10,762 nt of DNA from Acidimicrobiaceae bacterium (lineage in GTDB: Bacteria > Actinomycetota > Acidimicrobiia > Acidimicrobiales > RAAP-2): the NCBI GenBank assembly GCA_003157945.1, contig PMFY01000148.1:1-10762 (forward strand). The letters are read 5' to 3'. The notes under the pieces are model-generated. The model worked only from the letters and a program-made list of their open reading frames with translations, was not told the origin of the DNA and did no database searches. Positions 1 to 6,196 of this stretch are shown piece by piece (within the stretch, counting starts at the first letter, position 1; every line of letters starts with the position of its first letter). The position numbers and the translations under genes are program-made.

Positions 1-481
1 TGTCCTTGTCGATCTCGGTGGAGCTGCCCTGGAGCGACCGGGTGGCCCCGGCGAAGTAACGGAAGTGGTCGACGGCCAGCGGGATGTCGGCGGCCAGTGT
101 TTCGCGCACCGGCTTGCCGTTCTCCCAACTCTCGGCCACCGCCAGCATGGTCAGATTGGCCTCGATGGCATCGGCCACCGCGTTGAGGACGGTGGCCCGC
201 TCGGTGAGCGACGACTCACCCCAGGCGTCCTTGGCCGCGTGCGCCGCGTCCAGGGCGAGCTCAACGTCCTCGGCCGAGGACCGGGCCACCTCGGTGAAGG
301 CGTGACCGGTCACCGGGGACAGGTTCTGCATGTACTGCCCCTTGGTGGGCGGCACCCACCGACCGCCGATGAAATTGCCGTAGCGCGGCTGCACCTCCAC
401 GAGGCTGCCCGCCTGACCGGGGGCGATGAACACGCCCTCCGGCGTCATTCCCGACTCGACTACTTCCTCGACGACTGCCAT
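1..481 (-). CDS. NAD-dependent aldehyde dehydrogenase, ExaC/AldA-like (N-terminal part, cut by window edge)
   Basis: Reading leftward from ATG at 481, the frame stays open for 160 codons to the window edge. The protein would oxidise an aldehyde (acetaldehyde or similar) to the acid with NAD in the cytoplasm. The visible part matches the N-terminus of ExaC/AldA-type dehydrogenases: NFIGGRWVPP near residues 37-46, the SPVTG segment, and the conserved run WENGKPVRETLAADIPLAVD near residues 120-140, followed by HFRYFAG. The NAD-binding glycine motif and the catalytic Glu and Cys lie beyond the edge, so activity cannot be judged. The start is well supported: AGGAGG sits 5 bases upstream on the minus strand. 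The family is about 500 residues long, so roughly one third is visible. The family call is secure; the substrate is not. Confidence 0.9.
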   Translation of the reverse strand, partial: MAVVEEVVESGMTPEGVFIAPGQAGSLVEVQPRYGNFIGGRWVPPTKGQYMQNLSPVTGHAFTEVARSSAEDVELALDAAHAAKDAWGESSLTERATVLNAVADAIEANLTMLAVAESWENGKPVRETLAADIPLAVDHFRYFAGATRSLQGSSTEIDKD

Positions 482-486
482 GGTGG

Positions 487-492
487 CCTCCT
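487..492 (-). promoter_or_regulatory. Shine-Dalgarno site of the aldehyde dehydrogenase
   Basis: Perfect AGGAGG on the minus strand (CCTCCT on plus), 5 bases before ATG 481. It fixes the start of the truncated gene and confirms that the left edge holds a real coding region. Confidence 0.8.
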
Positions 493-564
493 GGATCCGG
501 TGGGCCGCGCCACGCCGTCGGCCACCCACTCCAGGGGACACCGGCGCTTCCAGCCCGTGGTTCG

Positions 565-597
565 AGAGTAGGGGTCGATCCTTCGCCGGAGTAGGGG
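565..597 (-). promoter_or_regulatory. Possible promoter of the aldehyde dehydrogenase gene, with a repeated CCCCTACTC
   Basis: On the minus strand CCCCTACTC occurs twice, at plus 589-597 and 566-574, 23 bases apart. The proximal copy reads on into TACTCT (plus 565-570), which fits the TANNNT pattern of a -10 element and would put the transcript start about 75 bases before the ATG. I see no convincing -35 element. The same TACTCT occurs upstream of the gene at 10717. The rest of 493-732 holds only short palindromes such as CCGGTCGACCGG at 671-682 and no plausible gene. Confidence 0.3.
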
Positions 598-710
598 CGA
601 ACGGCCCCATGTCGGTCGTCGCTCGGCCCGTCCCGGGATCGTGCCGCCGCACCGGAGGGCGACGCCGTCGCCGGTCGACCGGCCGGACCCGCGTGACCCC
701 CCCCAGGGAC

Positions 711-724
711 GGAGCCGGGGCTCC
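711..724 (-). terminator. Possible terminator hairpin after the CorA gene
   Basis: GGAGCCGGGGCTCC is a perfect short inverted repeat (5-6 bp stem, tiny loop) starting 9 bases beyond the stop of the CorA-like gene. A run of eight G follows on the minus strand (plus 697-704) rather than a T run, so this is at best an actinobacterial-type terminator without a U tract. Confidence 0.3.
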
Positions 725-732
725 CACCCACC

Positions 733-1782
733 TCAGGACGTGGGCCCACCGATCCAGCCGCGGCGTCGGAAGAAGTACAGCAGGATGAGCACGGTGAGCA
801 CCTCGAGTCCCAACCCGAAGATCAGGAACGGCGCCCGCCCGGTGACGTGCCCCACGAGGAACGAGAAGTTCTGACCGAAGAAGCCCGTGAGGTAGCTCAG
901 GGGCAGGAAGATCGTGGCGATGATGGTCAGCTGCTTCATCACGACGTTCAGTCGGTTGGACACCGTCGAAACGTGCGTGTCCATGACCCCCGACAGCAGG
1001 TCGCGGTAGCCGTCGACGACGTCGGCGATCCGGATCAGGTGGTCGTAGATGTCCCGGAAGTAGCGCTGGCCCTCCTCCGTCATGCTCGGCAGCTCCACCA
1101 CCCCGGAGGCGAGCGCGGCGAACATGTCCCGTTGGGGCGTGATCACCTTGCGCATGGCGATCAGTGACCGCTTCAGGTCGAACAGGACGCCGAGCTGCGC
1201 CTCGGTCGGCTGGCGGAGGATCTCGTCCTCCAACTCGTCGATGCGGTCGTCGAACCGGCTCAGCACGGGGAAGAACGTGTCGATCAGGCTGTCGACGATC
1301 ACGTAGAGGAGCAGGACCTGGGGCGACACGCCCTCGATGACCCGTCGTCGCGACACGCGGGTGTGCACGTCGGCGAGTGCCGGGCAGTCACCGTGGTGCA
1401 CGGTGATCACACCGTGCGCGAGCAGGAAGATGTGGAGCTCGGAGGTGTCGAAGCTGTCGGGCATCGCGCCGTGGACGACGAAGTAGGTGAACTCGTCGAA
1501 CTCGTCGATCTTCGGTCGTTGCCCGAAGTGCTCCGCGTCCTCGATGGCGAGCGGATGGAGTCCCAACGTGTCGGCGAGGAGCTGCGAGGACTCCTGGTCG
1601 AGTCCGTCCAGGTCGAGCCAGAACGGGTCTCCGGACCCCAGGGCCCGGGTGACCGAGGCCACCGTCGCCTCGGAGCCGGCTCCCTCCACGGTCAGTGTGC
1701 CCTGCATGCGGCGATTCTGGTCCGGAACCGTGTCGACGACGAGGATCCCTCCACCCACGGCGGGCGCGACTGCGGCCTCCAC
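733..1782 (-). CDS. corA: CorA-family divalent cation (magnesium/cobalt) transporter with a GQN signature
   Basis: Inner-membrane channel of the CorA family, which usually lets Mg2+ into the cell as a pentamer with a large cytoplasmic N-terminal funnel. In the 349-residue reading, residues 50-270 are the soluble alpha/beta and long-helix region (for example PLAIEDAEHFGQRPKIDEF, then a long stalk helix through KRSLIAMRKVI). Two membrane helices follow: about 282-302 (TIIATIFLPLSYLTGFF) and 318-339. The hallmark GMN at the end of helix 1 reads GQN here (303-305), and the usual MPEL loop is absent. The given start is GTG 1782 with no clear ribosome site. ATG 1707 would give 324 residues, closer to the usual length, and may be the true start. 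The gene is divergent from 1862. Family certain; the transported ion is inferred. Confidence 0.9.
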   Translation of the reverse strand: MEAAVAPAVGGGILVVDTVPDQNRRMQGTLTVEGAGSEATVASVTRALGSGDPFWLDLDGLDQESSQLLADTLGLHPLAIEDAEHFGQRPKIDEFDEFTYFVVHGAMPDSFDTSELHIFLLAHGVITVHHGDCPALADVHTRVSRRRVIEGVSPQVLLLYVIVDSLIDTFFPVLSRFDDRIDELEDEILRQPTEAQLGVLFDLKRSLIAMRKVITPQRDMFAALASGVVELPSMTEEGQRYFRDIYDHLIRIADVVDGYRDLLSGVMDTHVSTVSNRLNVVMKQLTIIATIFLPLSYLTGFFGQNFSFLVGHVTGRAPFLIFGLGLEVLTVLILLYFFRRRGWIGGPTS

Positions 1783-1823
1783 CTCGGGAGACGGCGTCGC
1801 CGCCCGGATTTCACCCCGGAGGG

Positions 1824-1852
1824 TTGATCGTGCCCGGCGCTACAGGAATTAT
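1824..1852 (+). promoter_or_regulatory. Weak candidate promoter just before the gene at 1862, suggesting a near-leaderless mRNA
   Basis: TTGATC (1824-1829) and AATTAT (1847-1852) are 17 bases apart. The second matches the -10 consensus at four of six positions. Transcription would start within a few bases of the ATG at 1862, which fits the absence of a ribosome site there. Leaderless mRNAs are common in actinobacteria. Both boxes are weak, so this is tentative. Confidence 0.25.
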
Positions 1853-1861
1853 CCTGATGAC

Positions 1862-2218
1862 ATGGACAGCATCCGCGCAGAGGTCGAGGCGGCGGCCGAA
1901 GCGTTCATCGATGCCATCGCCGATCTGCGCCAGCAGCTGGAGATCAACGAGGCACTGGTGCACCAGGCGCTGAACCACTTCAGGTCGGGCGCCTCGATGG
2001 CACGGACGATGACGGAGGTCCCCTCCGCCGGGGCACGTGCCTCGGCACAGGACGCCGTCCGCTCCTTCTACGCCGGCAAGAACCGGATGCGCGTGGCCGT
2101 CACCACGGCAGCCCTCGAGGAGGGCCTGTCGGTCGCCGAGATCGCGGAGGTCTTCACCATTCCCCACGACGTCGTGGCGTCGATCTCCGCCGAACACCCC
2201 CGGACCGAGGTCTCCTGA
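1862..2218 (+). CDS. Small hypothetical protein with N-terminal helix and helix-turn-helix-like C-terminus
   Basis: 118 residues, no signal peptide or membrane segment. Residues 1-45 are strongly helical and heptad-like (MDSIRAEVEAAAEAFIDAIA onward), suggesting a coiled coil or dimerisation helix. Residues 75-110 resemble a helix-turn-helix: a long helix (RMRVAVTTAALEEG), then LSVAEIAEVFTIPHDVVASI, where the pattern S-x-x-E-I-A ... I-P-x-x-V-x-x-I is typical of DNA-recognition units. A small DNA-binding regulator or sigma-region-like protein is the best guess, without a named family. ATG 1862 is chosen because the helical pattern begins there and upstream sequence in this frame overlaps the divergent CorA gene. 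No Shine-Dalgarno sequence is visible. A strong hairpin follows 5 bases after the stop. Confidence 0.7.
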   Translation: MDSIRAEVEAAAEAFIDAIADLRQQLEINEALVHQALNHFRSGASMARTMTEVPSAGARASAQDAVRSFYAGKNRMRVAVTTAALEEGLSVAEIAEVFTIPHDVVASISAEHPRTEVS

Positions 2219-2223
2219 CTCCC

Positions 2224-2279
2224 CCACCGGACCGCTCCCGCACCGGCGCGGCACGCCCGCCGGCTCGCCGGTCCGGTGG
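2224..2279 (+). terminator. Nested hairpin after the gene at 1862 (probable terminator)
   Basis: Perfect 11-bp arms, CCACCGGACCG at 2224-2234 and CGGTCCGGTGG at 2269-2279, enclose a second stem (CCGGCG 2243-2248 with CGCCGG 2258-2263). The structure starts 5 bases after the stop codon. There is no T run. The outer arm sequence recurs in the hairpin at 2596-2626. Confidence 0.5.
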
Positions 2280-2526
2280 TCGTCAGGACGGGTCGTCCAC
2301 AGGTGTAGCGATGCCCGATTGCATCTTGCGCTCACGGGGCGCAGACTGTGGCCAGGTGGCGGACCCGACAGGGGAGCCGGCGTCGATGGGGAGCGGCGCC
2401 GGCGACAACCCCTGGCCCTGAGTGGAGCGTTCGAAACCCTCAGGCGCGCGCCGGCGACGGAGTAGGTTGAGCCTCGTCGATCCGTCGAGCGGGCACCGCC
2501 GCCCAGCCTCCGGAACGATGCAGTAC
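2280..2526. other. Non-coding stretch, no gene seen
   Basis: Frames here give only low-complexity Arg/Pro/Gly-rich translations without motifs, on both strands. Small inverted repeats occur (GATGC...GCATC near 2310-2325; CCTGAG...CTCAGG near 2417-2443), but nothing folds into a tRNA or a riboswitch I recognise. It lies between convergent genes. Confidence 0.5.
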
Positions 2527-2556
2527 CGCCCGTCTCCTCCCGCCAGGAGACGGGCG
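2527..2556. terminator. 12-bp perfect hairpin in the convergent gap
   Basis: CGCCCGTCTCCT (2527-2538) pairs perfectly with AGGAGACGGGCG (2545-2556) around a 6-base loop. It lies between the ends of the convergent genes 1862-2218 and 2766-4457, so a bidirectional terminator is the simplest role. No T tract on either side; a structured RNA or protein-binding palindrome is also possible. Confidence 0.45.
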
Positions 2557-2595
2557 CGCCCGCAGGCGGGAAACGGTGCATTGGGGACCGCCGGC

Positions 2596-2626
2596 CCACC
2601 GGACCGGGGCGGAAGCGGTCCGGTGG
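2596..2626. repeat. 11-bp hairpin sharing its arm with the hairpin at 2224-2279
   Basis: CCACCGGACCG (2596-2606) pairs with CGGTCCGGTGG (2616-2626) around a 9-base loop. CCGG blocks on both sides (2591-2594 and 2627-2630) can extend the stem past one bulged base. The 11-base arm is identical to that at 2224-2234, so the two are copies of one palindromic unit about 370 bases apart. Confidence 0.5.
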
Positions 2627-2649
2627 CCGGGCGGCCCAACGGCCACGCC

Positions 2650-2782
2650 GCGGTCGGTCGACGTCACCATGGCTGACTGTTCCCCGCGTGGGACGCACCA
2701 AACGGAGACCTTCGGTGGAACCGCGGCGGTCGGTCGGCCAGGCGGTGGTCAGCCGGACCGGACGGTCAGCGGTCGGTCGGCC
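2650..2782. repeat. Three copies of GCGGTCGGTCG at the 3' end of the hydrolase gene
   Basis: GCGGTCGGTCG occurs at 2650-2660. The longer GCGGTCGGTCGGCC occurs at 2726-2739 and 2769-2782, the last inside the C-terminal codons of the hydrolase gene. The 14-base word CGGTGGTCAGCCGG sits between them at 2743-2756. Function unknown; together with the hairpins, this makes the gap repeat-rich. Confidence 0.45.
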
Positions 2783-4457
2783 CCGACCCGACGGCCGGGT
2801 CACCCGACCCGTCGAGCCAGCACCGAAGTCCGTCGATCACCAGGCCCCGCAGCCAGGTCCGATGCATCGGATGGTCGATGCCCGGCACGACCCGGCAGGT
2901 GACCACACCGTGACGAAGGGTGCGGGACCACGTGCGCCCGACTCGGTCCTCGAGGAATTCGAGTCCGTCGTCGCCCTCGGCGAACAGTGCCAGGACCGGT
3001 GTCCCCCCGGCGTCGAGGGCACGGAGCCAGTCGGCGGCCGGATGGCGGACGCCGATGGCGTCGAGTGCCGACCAGACACCGGTGCGCCGCCCCCGCTTGA
3101 AGTGGCGGATCTCCTCCGTGCGACGGACACGCGTCTCGTTGACCAGATCGGCCTCCACCGGGTCGCCGGGTCCCCAGTACAGCTGCGGGTTGATGGCGAT
3201 CACGCCGTCGAGGTGGTGGGTCACCGCGGCCCGGAGCGCCACCCAGGCGCCCGCACACAGTCCCGCCACCACGATCCGGGCATGCCCGCCCGCCCGGAGG
3301 TCGTCCACCACCGAGGCGATCTCGTCGACGCAGTGGGCGTCGTACGGTCGCCCCGGCGCGTGCCCGAGGTCCGGGCTCTCGCCCCAGCCCGAGAAGTCCA
3401 GCCGGATCGACGTATAGCCGGACTCCGCCAGCGCCCGGGCGTAGTCGACCCAGGCCCGCCCCGGACCCACGTGGGGCTCGGAGCCCGAGTTGCACCAGAC
3501 GATCGTCGCCCGACGGGCGCCGACGGCGTCGGTCTGGATGCCCACGAGCCGCTCGGTGCCGAGCCGCACGACGCGCTCGGTCACCGAACCGATCCGGGCG
3601 CCCTCGGCGACGTCGTCCGGGACCCCTCCGGGATCCGGGGCCGGGGCCGACCGGCCCACCCAGTCGCTGACCGTCTGCACGACGGCGTCGGGTACGTCGG
3701 AGTACTCGGTCGGACGATCGAGGGCGGCGGCCGACCCGGGCACCACGGCATGGTCGGTGACGGCACCGAGCGACCGGAGGCGGTCCAGCAGGACGCCGCT
3801 GGGCGGGCGGTCGTCGCGGTCGATGACGAGAACCTGCGGGGCGGGTCGCCCGTCGAGGTCCGTGACGTCGACGACCCGCAGTTCGTCGAGTGTCGCCGGC
3901 CCGAGGACGCTGCCGGCGTGCGCGATGCCACCACCCGTCGCCACCACGTCGTCCGGGACCGGCGAACCGAGCATCTGCAGTTCGCGCACGTAGGAACGGC
4001 ACTTCTCCACCGGGGCCCACGCCACGATCCTGTCGGCGCCCACCGAAGCGCCCTCCAGGAGGGCGAGCGTGGCCCCGAACCGCACCCCGGCGAGGACCAG
4101 CGACGTGCACCCGGTGCGGCGCAGGTAGGAAGCGGACTCCCCCACCGACCGGCGCCACGCCCCGAGCCGGTCGGGATCGGCGGGTCCGCCGGCCGAGTCA
4201 CCCGTCCCGTCGAGGTCGAAGCGGAGCACGCTGCAGCCCTGCGCCGCCAACCGTTCGGCCAGTGCCCGCAGTGCGCGGTGGGTCGTCCAGTACTCGTACC
4301 CGAGCGGGGGCACCACGACGACCCCGGTCACTCCTGGGCCGGACGCCGGCTGGGTCAGCCACCCCAGGAGCGGGCGGTCGCTCGGCCCGAACCAGACGGC
4401 GCGCTGACGCAGGGACCGCCACGCAACCGACGTTGTCGTGAGGCCCGGATCCACCAC
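2766..4457 (-). CDS. Two-domain alpha/beta hydrolase (tandem fusion, exosortase-associated-hydrolase-like)
   Basis: 563 residues from GTG 4457 (GTG 4454 is an alternative; no clear ribosome site), a cytoplasmic fusion of two alpha/beta hydrolase domains. Domain 1 is about residues 44-268: VVVVPPLGYEYWTTHRALRA, then FDLDGTGDSAG, and an elbow GVRFGA (124-129) with Arg126 where the nucleophile normally stands. A matching catalytic His is not evident. Domain 2 is about 293-550: LDFSGWGES, elbow GLCAGA (399-404) with Cys401 as likely nucleophile, Asp496/497 (EGDD) and His529 (GIDHP) completing a triad. Domain 1 resembles the hydrolases that accompany exosortase systems, where G-x-R-x-G elbows occur; no exosortase is nearby. 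Esterase, thioesterase or acyl-transfer activity in domain 2 is inferred; the substrate is unknown. Divergent from the methyltransferase gene. Confidence 0.85.
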   Translation of the reverse strand: MVDPGLTTTSVAWRSLRQRAVWFGPSDRPLLGWLTQPASGPGVTGVVVVPPLGYEYWTTHRALRALAERLAAQGCSVLRFDLDGTGDSAGGPADPDRLGAWRRSVGESASYLRRTGCTSLVLAGVRFGATLALLEGASVGADRIVAWAPVEKCRSYVRELQMLGSPVPDDVVATGGGIAHAGSVLGPATLDELRVVDVTDLDGRPAPQVLVIDRDDRPPSGVLLDRLRSLGAVTDHAVVPGSAAALDRPTEYSDVPDAVVQTVSDWVGRSAPAPDPGGVPDDVAEGARIGSVTERVVRLGTERLVGIQTDAVGARRATIVWCNSGSEPHVGPGRAWVDYARALAESGYTSIRLDFSGWGESPDLGHAPGRPYDAHCVDEIASVVDDLRAGGHARIVVAGLCAGAWVALRAAVTHHLDGVIAINPQLYWGPGDPVEADLVNETRVRRTEEIRHFKRGRRTGVWSALDAIGVRHPAADWLRALDAGGTPVLALFAEGDDGLEFLEDRVGRTWSRTLRHGVVTCRVVPGIDHPMHRTWLRGLVIDGLRCWLDGSGDPAVGSGPTDR

Positions 4458-4513
4458 CCCGGAGCGCCGACCTGGAAGTGTCGTGATGCCCGGTTCTACC
4501 TGCTCGGAGCCCC
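4434..4513. repeat. 35-base imperfect direct repeat between divergent hydrolase and methyltransferase genes
   Basis: Copies at 4434-4468 and 4479-4513 match at 28 of 35 positions, 45 bases apart. Both begin TGTCGTGA and share GCCCGG and CGGAGC. The first overlaps the proposed GTG start of the hydrolase gene; the second lies about 40 bases before the methyltransferase ATG. The placement suits a shared operator or paired promoters, but neither is shown. Confidence 0.5.
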
Positions 4514-4554
4514 AATTGTCGATCGCCGACCACTCCGCGTGGCAGACTCCTCCG

Positions 4555-5385
4555 ATGTCGGTCGACGACAGCTCCTCCTCCGTGGACGAGACGAACCGCC
4601 CGCTGTGGTCCGGGGTGGCCGACGAGTACGCCAGCGAAGGCTGGGGTGACCCCGGCGAGCCGCAGGCCCTGATCCTGGCGGCGGATGCGGCCCGTGGGCG
4701 TCCGGTGCTCGATCTGGGTGTCGGCGGCGGTCGGACGACGGCGCTCCTCCGCCTCGTCTCGTCGGAGTACGTGGGCATCGACTACACCCCCGAACTGGTC
4801 GATCTGTGTCGACGGCGGCACCCCGGCGCCGACATCCGCCTGGGGGACGCACGGGACCTGTCGGACATCCCCGACGGGTCCCAGGGCCTGGTGTTCTTCA
4901 GCAACAACGGCATCGACGCCGTCGACCACGACGGGAGGGGGCGCATCCTGTCCGAGGCCCATCGGGTGCTCGGTGGAGACGGCGTCCTCTGCTACTCGAC
5001 CCTCAACAAGGACGGACCGTTGTTCGGTGCCCACCCCGGGAACGCACCCGGGATCACGTGGGAGATCGGCTCGCTCCTGCCTGTCCCCCCGGAGGACACC
5101 GGCACCGACGGGGGTGGTGGTGAGGACTCGGGGATGCGTGCCGTGCGGAACTGGCGGCGCCTGCGTGGTCACCTCCGTGACGAGGGTGACTGGGGGCTCG
5201 CCCCGTTCGCGGCCCACGAATTCGGCCTCGTCACCCACTTCGTGACGTTGACCGGTGCCCGTTCCGAACTGGACCGGCACGGATTCGCGCTCGAGGCCGT
5301 CGTGCCGTGTGACCGGCCGGTCGTGCTCGGCGCCGGGGAGGGGACCGACGCGCTCTACTTCCACCTGGTGGCCCGCCGCCGCTGA
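4555..5385 (+). CDS. Class I SAM-dependent methyltransferase
   Basis: 276 residues from ATG 4555; upstream in-frame codons run back into the repeat region and look non-coding. Cytoplasmic enzyme using S-adenosylmethionine. Rossmann motif I is VLDLGVGGG (51-59), the acidic ribose-binding residue is Asp76 in GIDYTPE, the adenine-binding DAR is at 98-100, and strand 4 is GLVFFSNNGID (111-121). LSEAHRVLGGDGVLCYST (132-149) is the usual post-motif helix and strand. Residues 150-240 form a family-specific insert with a Gly-rich stretch. The acceptor (small molecule, lipid or protein) cannot be told. The gene is followed after 81 bases, in the same frame, by the FMN protein gene, so co-transcription is likely. 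No clear ribosome site precedes the ATG. Confidence 0.85.
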   Translation: MSVDDSSSSVDETNRPLWSGVADEYASEGWGDPGEPQALILAADAARGRPVLDLGVGGGRTTALLRLVSSEYVGIDYTPELVDLCRRRHPGADIRLGDARDLSDIPDGSQGLVFFSNNGIDAVDHDGRGRILSEAHRVLGGDGVLCYSTLNKDGPLFGAHPGNAPGITWEIGSLLPVPPEDTGTDGGGGEDSGMRAVRNWRRLRGHLRDEGDWGLAPFAAHEFGLVTHFVTLTGARSELDRHGFALEAVVPCDRPVVLGAGEGTDALYFHLVARRR

Positions 5386-5407
5386 CCCCGGGTGGCCCGC
5401 CGCCGCC
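5367..5407 (+). repeat. 16-base direct repeat spanning the methyltransferase stop codon
   Basis: GGTGGCCCGCCGCCGC at 5367-5382 (codons of the C-terminal VARRR) is repeated at 5391-5406, 24 bases on. The TGA stop lies between them. Because 24 is a multiple of three, the second copy encodes the same residues in the same frame. It looks like a recent short duplication. Confidence 0.6.
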
Positions 5408-5416
5408 GGCCGGTGC

Positions 5417-5443
5417 CGGCACGGACGGCACGGACGGCACGGA
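5417..5443 (+). repeat. Three tandem copies of CGGCACGGA
   Basis: Perfect 9-base units at 5417-5425, 5426-5434 and 5435-5443 in the leader of the FMN-protein gene. A simple tandem repeat, possibly length-variable between strains; no known function. Confidence 0.7.
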
Positions 5444-5452
5444 TCCGCCCGT

Positions 5453-5459
5453 GGAAGGA
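5453..5459 (+). promoter_or_regulatory. Ribosome-binding site of the FMN-protein gene
   Basis: GGAAGGA lies 7 bases before ATG 5467. It decides the start against GTG codons further upstream in the same open frame. Confidence 0.7.
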
Positions 5460-5466
5460 TCTGCCC

Positions 5467-6171
5467 ATGGATACACCCGACGCCGCCGAGGGGCTGACGG
5501 TCACGGACCGCACCCGCCTCCGTCGTCACGCCCGCGAGGGCTCCCACGGGCGTGACGACCTCTATGCGGTGCTCGACGCCGGGTTCGTCTGCCACCTGGG
5601 CCTCCAGACGGATGACGGCCCCATGGTGCTGCCCACCAGCTACGGACGGGACGGCGATCGCCTCTACCTCCACGGTTCGGTCGCCAGCCGGAGCCTCCGG
5701 GCGGCCTCCGGGAGGGTGCCCATGTGCGTGACCGTCACCCACGTCGACGGCGTCGTCGTCGCCCGCTCGGTGTTCGAGCACGCCCTCAACTACCGCTCGG
5801 CGATCATCTACGGCACCCCCGAGGTGCTCACCGACCCGGCCGACAAGGTGGCGGGCATGCACGCCATCGCGGAGCAGATCGCCCCCGGACAGTGGGGCTA
5901 CGCGCGCGAGCCGTCGGACGAGGAACTGGCGGTCACCACCGTGCTCGTGCTCCCCCTCGACGAGGCCTCGGTGAAGGTGCGGACGGGGCCACCGCGCGAC
6001 GGCGACGGGCCCGACGCCGACCGACCGGTCTGGGCGGGGGAGATCCCCCTGCGCGCGGTGCGGCTCGAGCCGCGTCCGGATCCCAGCCTCCGTGGCCCGG
6101 TGCCGCTCCCGCCGCACCTGGCGGGACCGGGTGTGGCGGGTGGCGTCCCGCCGTGGACGCCCGCCGGCTGA
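5467..6171 (+). CDS. Pyridoxamine 5'-phosphate oxidase-like FMN-binding protein (NimA-like)
   Basis: 234 residues. The family has a split-barrel fold binding FMN or related cofactors; members reduce small molecules, and Nim proteins act on nitroimidazoles. Residues 27-33 (HGRDDLY) open the domain. AVLDAGFVCHLGLQ (34-47), MVLPTSYGRDGDRLYLHGS (53-71) and CVTVTHVDGVVVARS (87-101) are its characteristic strands; FEHALNYRSAIIYG (103-116) is the dimer and cofactor region; and KVRTGPP with VWAGEIPL is the usual C-terminal motif. The protein is cytoplasmic, without a signal peptide. The C-terminal 30 residues are Pro/Arg-rich. It follows the methyltransferase gene in the same frame, suggesting one transcript. 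It ends 25 bases from the convergent thiamine-binding gene. Family strong; actual reaction unknown. Confidence 0.9.
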   Translation: MDTPDAAEGLTVTDRTRLRRHAREGSHGRDDLYAVLDAGFVCHLGLQTDDGPMVLPTSYGRDGDRLYLHGSVASRSLRAASGRVPMCVTVTHVDGVVVARSVFEHALNYRSAIIYGTPEVLTDPADKVAGMHAIAEQIAPGQWGYAREPSDEELAVTTVLVLPLDEASVKVRTGPPRDGDGPDADRPVWAGEIPLRAVRLEPRPDPSLRGPVPLPPHLAGPGVAGGVPPWTPAG

Positions 6172-6185
6172 GGGTCCGGCGCCGG
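6162..6185. terminator. Possible bidirectional terminator between convergent genes
   Basis: CGCCGG (6162-6167) can pair with CCGGCG (6176-6181), and CCGGCGCCGG (6176-6185) is itself a perfect palindrome. The site sits at the convergent ends of the FMN-protein and thiamine-binding genes. No T run, so weak. Confidence 0.25.
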
Positions 6186-6196
6186 GAGGTCGTCGG

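Noticed and set aside
2425..2445. GTTCGAAA resembling a tRNA T-loop
   Set aside because: No acceptor, D-arm or anticodon stems can be placed around it on either strand.
2606..2620. GGGGCGGAAGCGG resembling the SRP RNA loop
   Set aside because: Lacks the conserved flanking G/A-rich symmetric loop and the full hairpin of bacterial SRP RNA; it is simply the loop of the 2596-2626 palindrome.
1811..2803. 330-codon open frame on the minus strand across the convergent gap
   Set aside because: Overlaps the HTH-like gene and the hairpins; translation is Arg/Pro/Gly-rich without any motif or ribosome site.
2688..4649. 653-codon open frame on the plus strand
   Set aside because: Antisense shadow of the hydrolase gene: Arg/Pro/His-rich translation without domains, while the minus strand shows clear alpha/beta hydrolase motifs. 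Such long shadows are usual at this GC content.
4198..6117. 639-codon open frame on the minus strand
   Set aside because: Antisense to the methyltransferase and FMN-protein genes, which have recognisable motifs; the minus translation is low-complexity Gly/Arg/His/Val.
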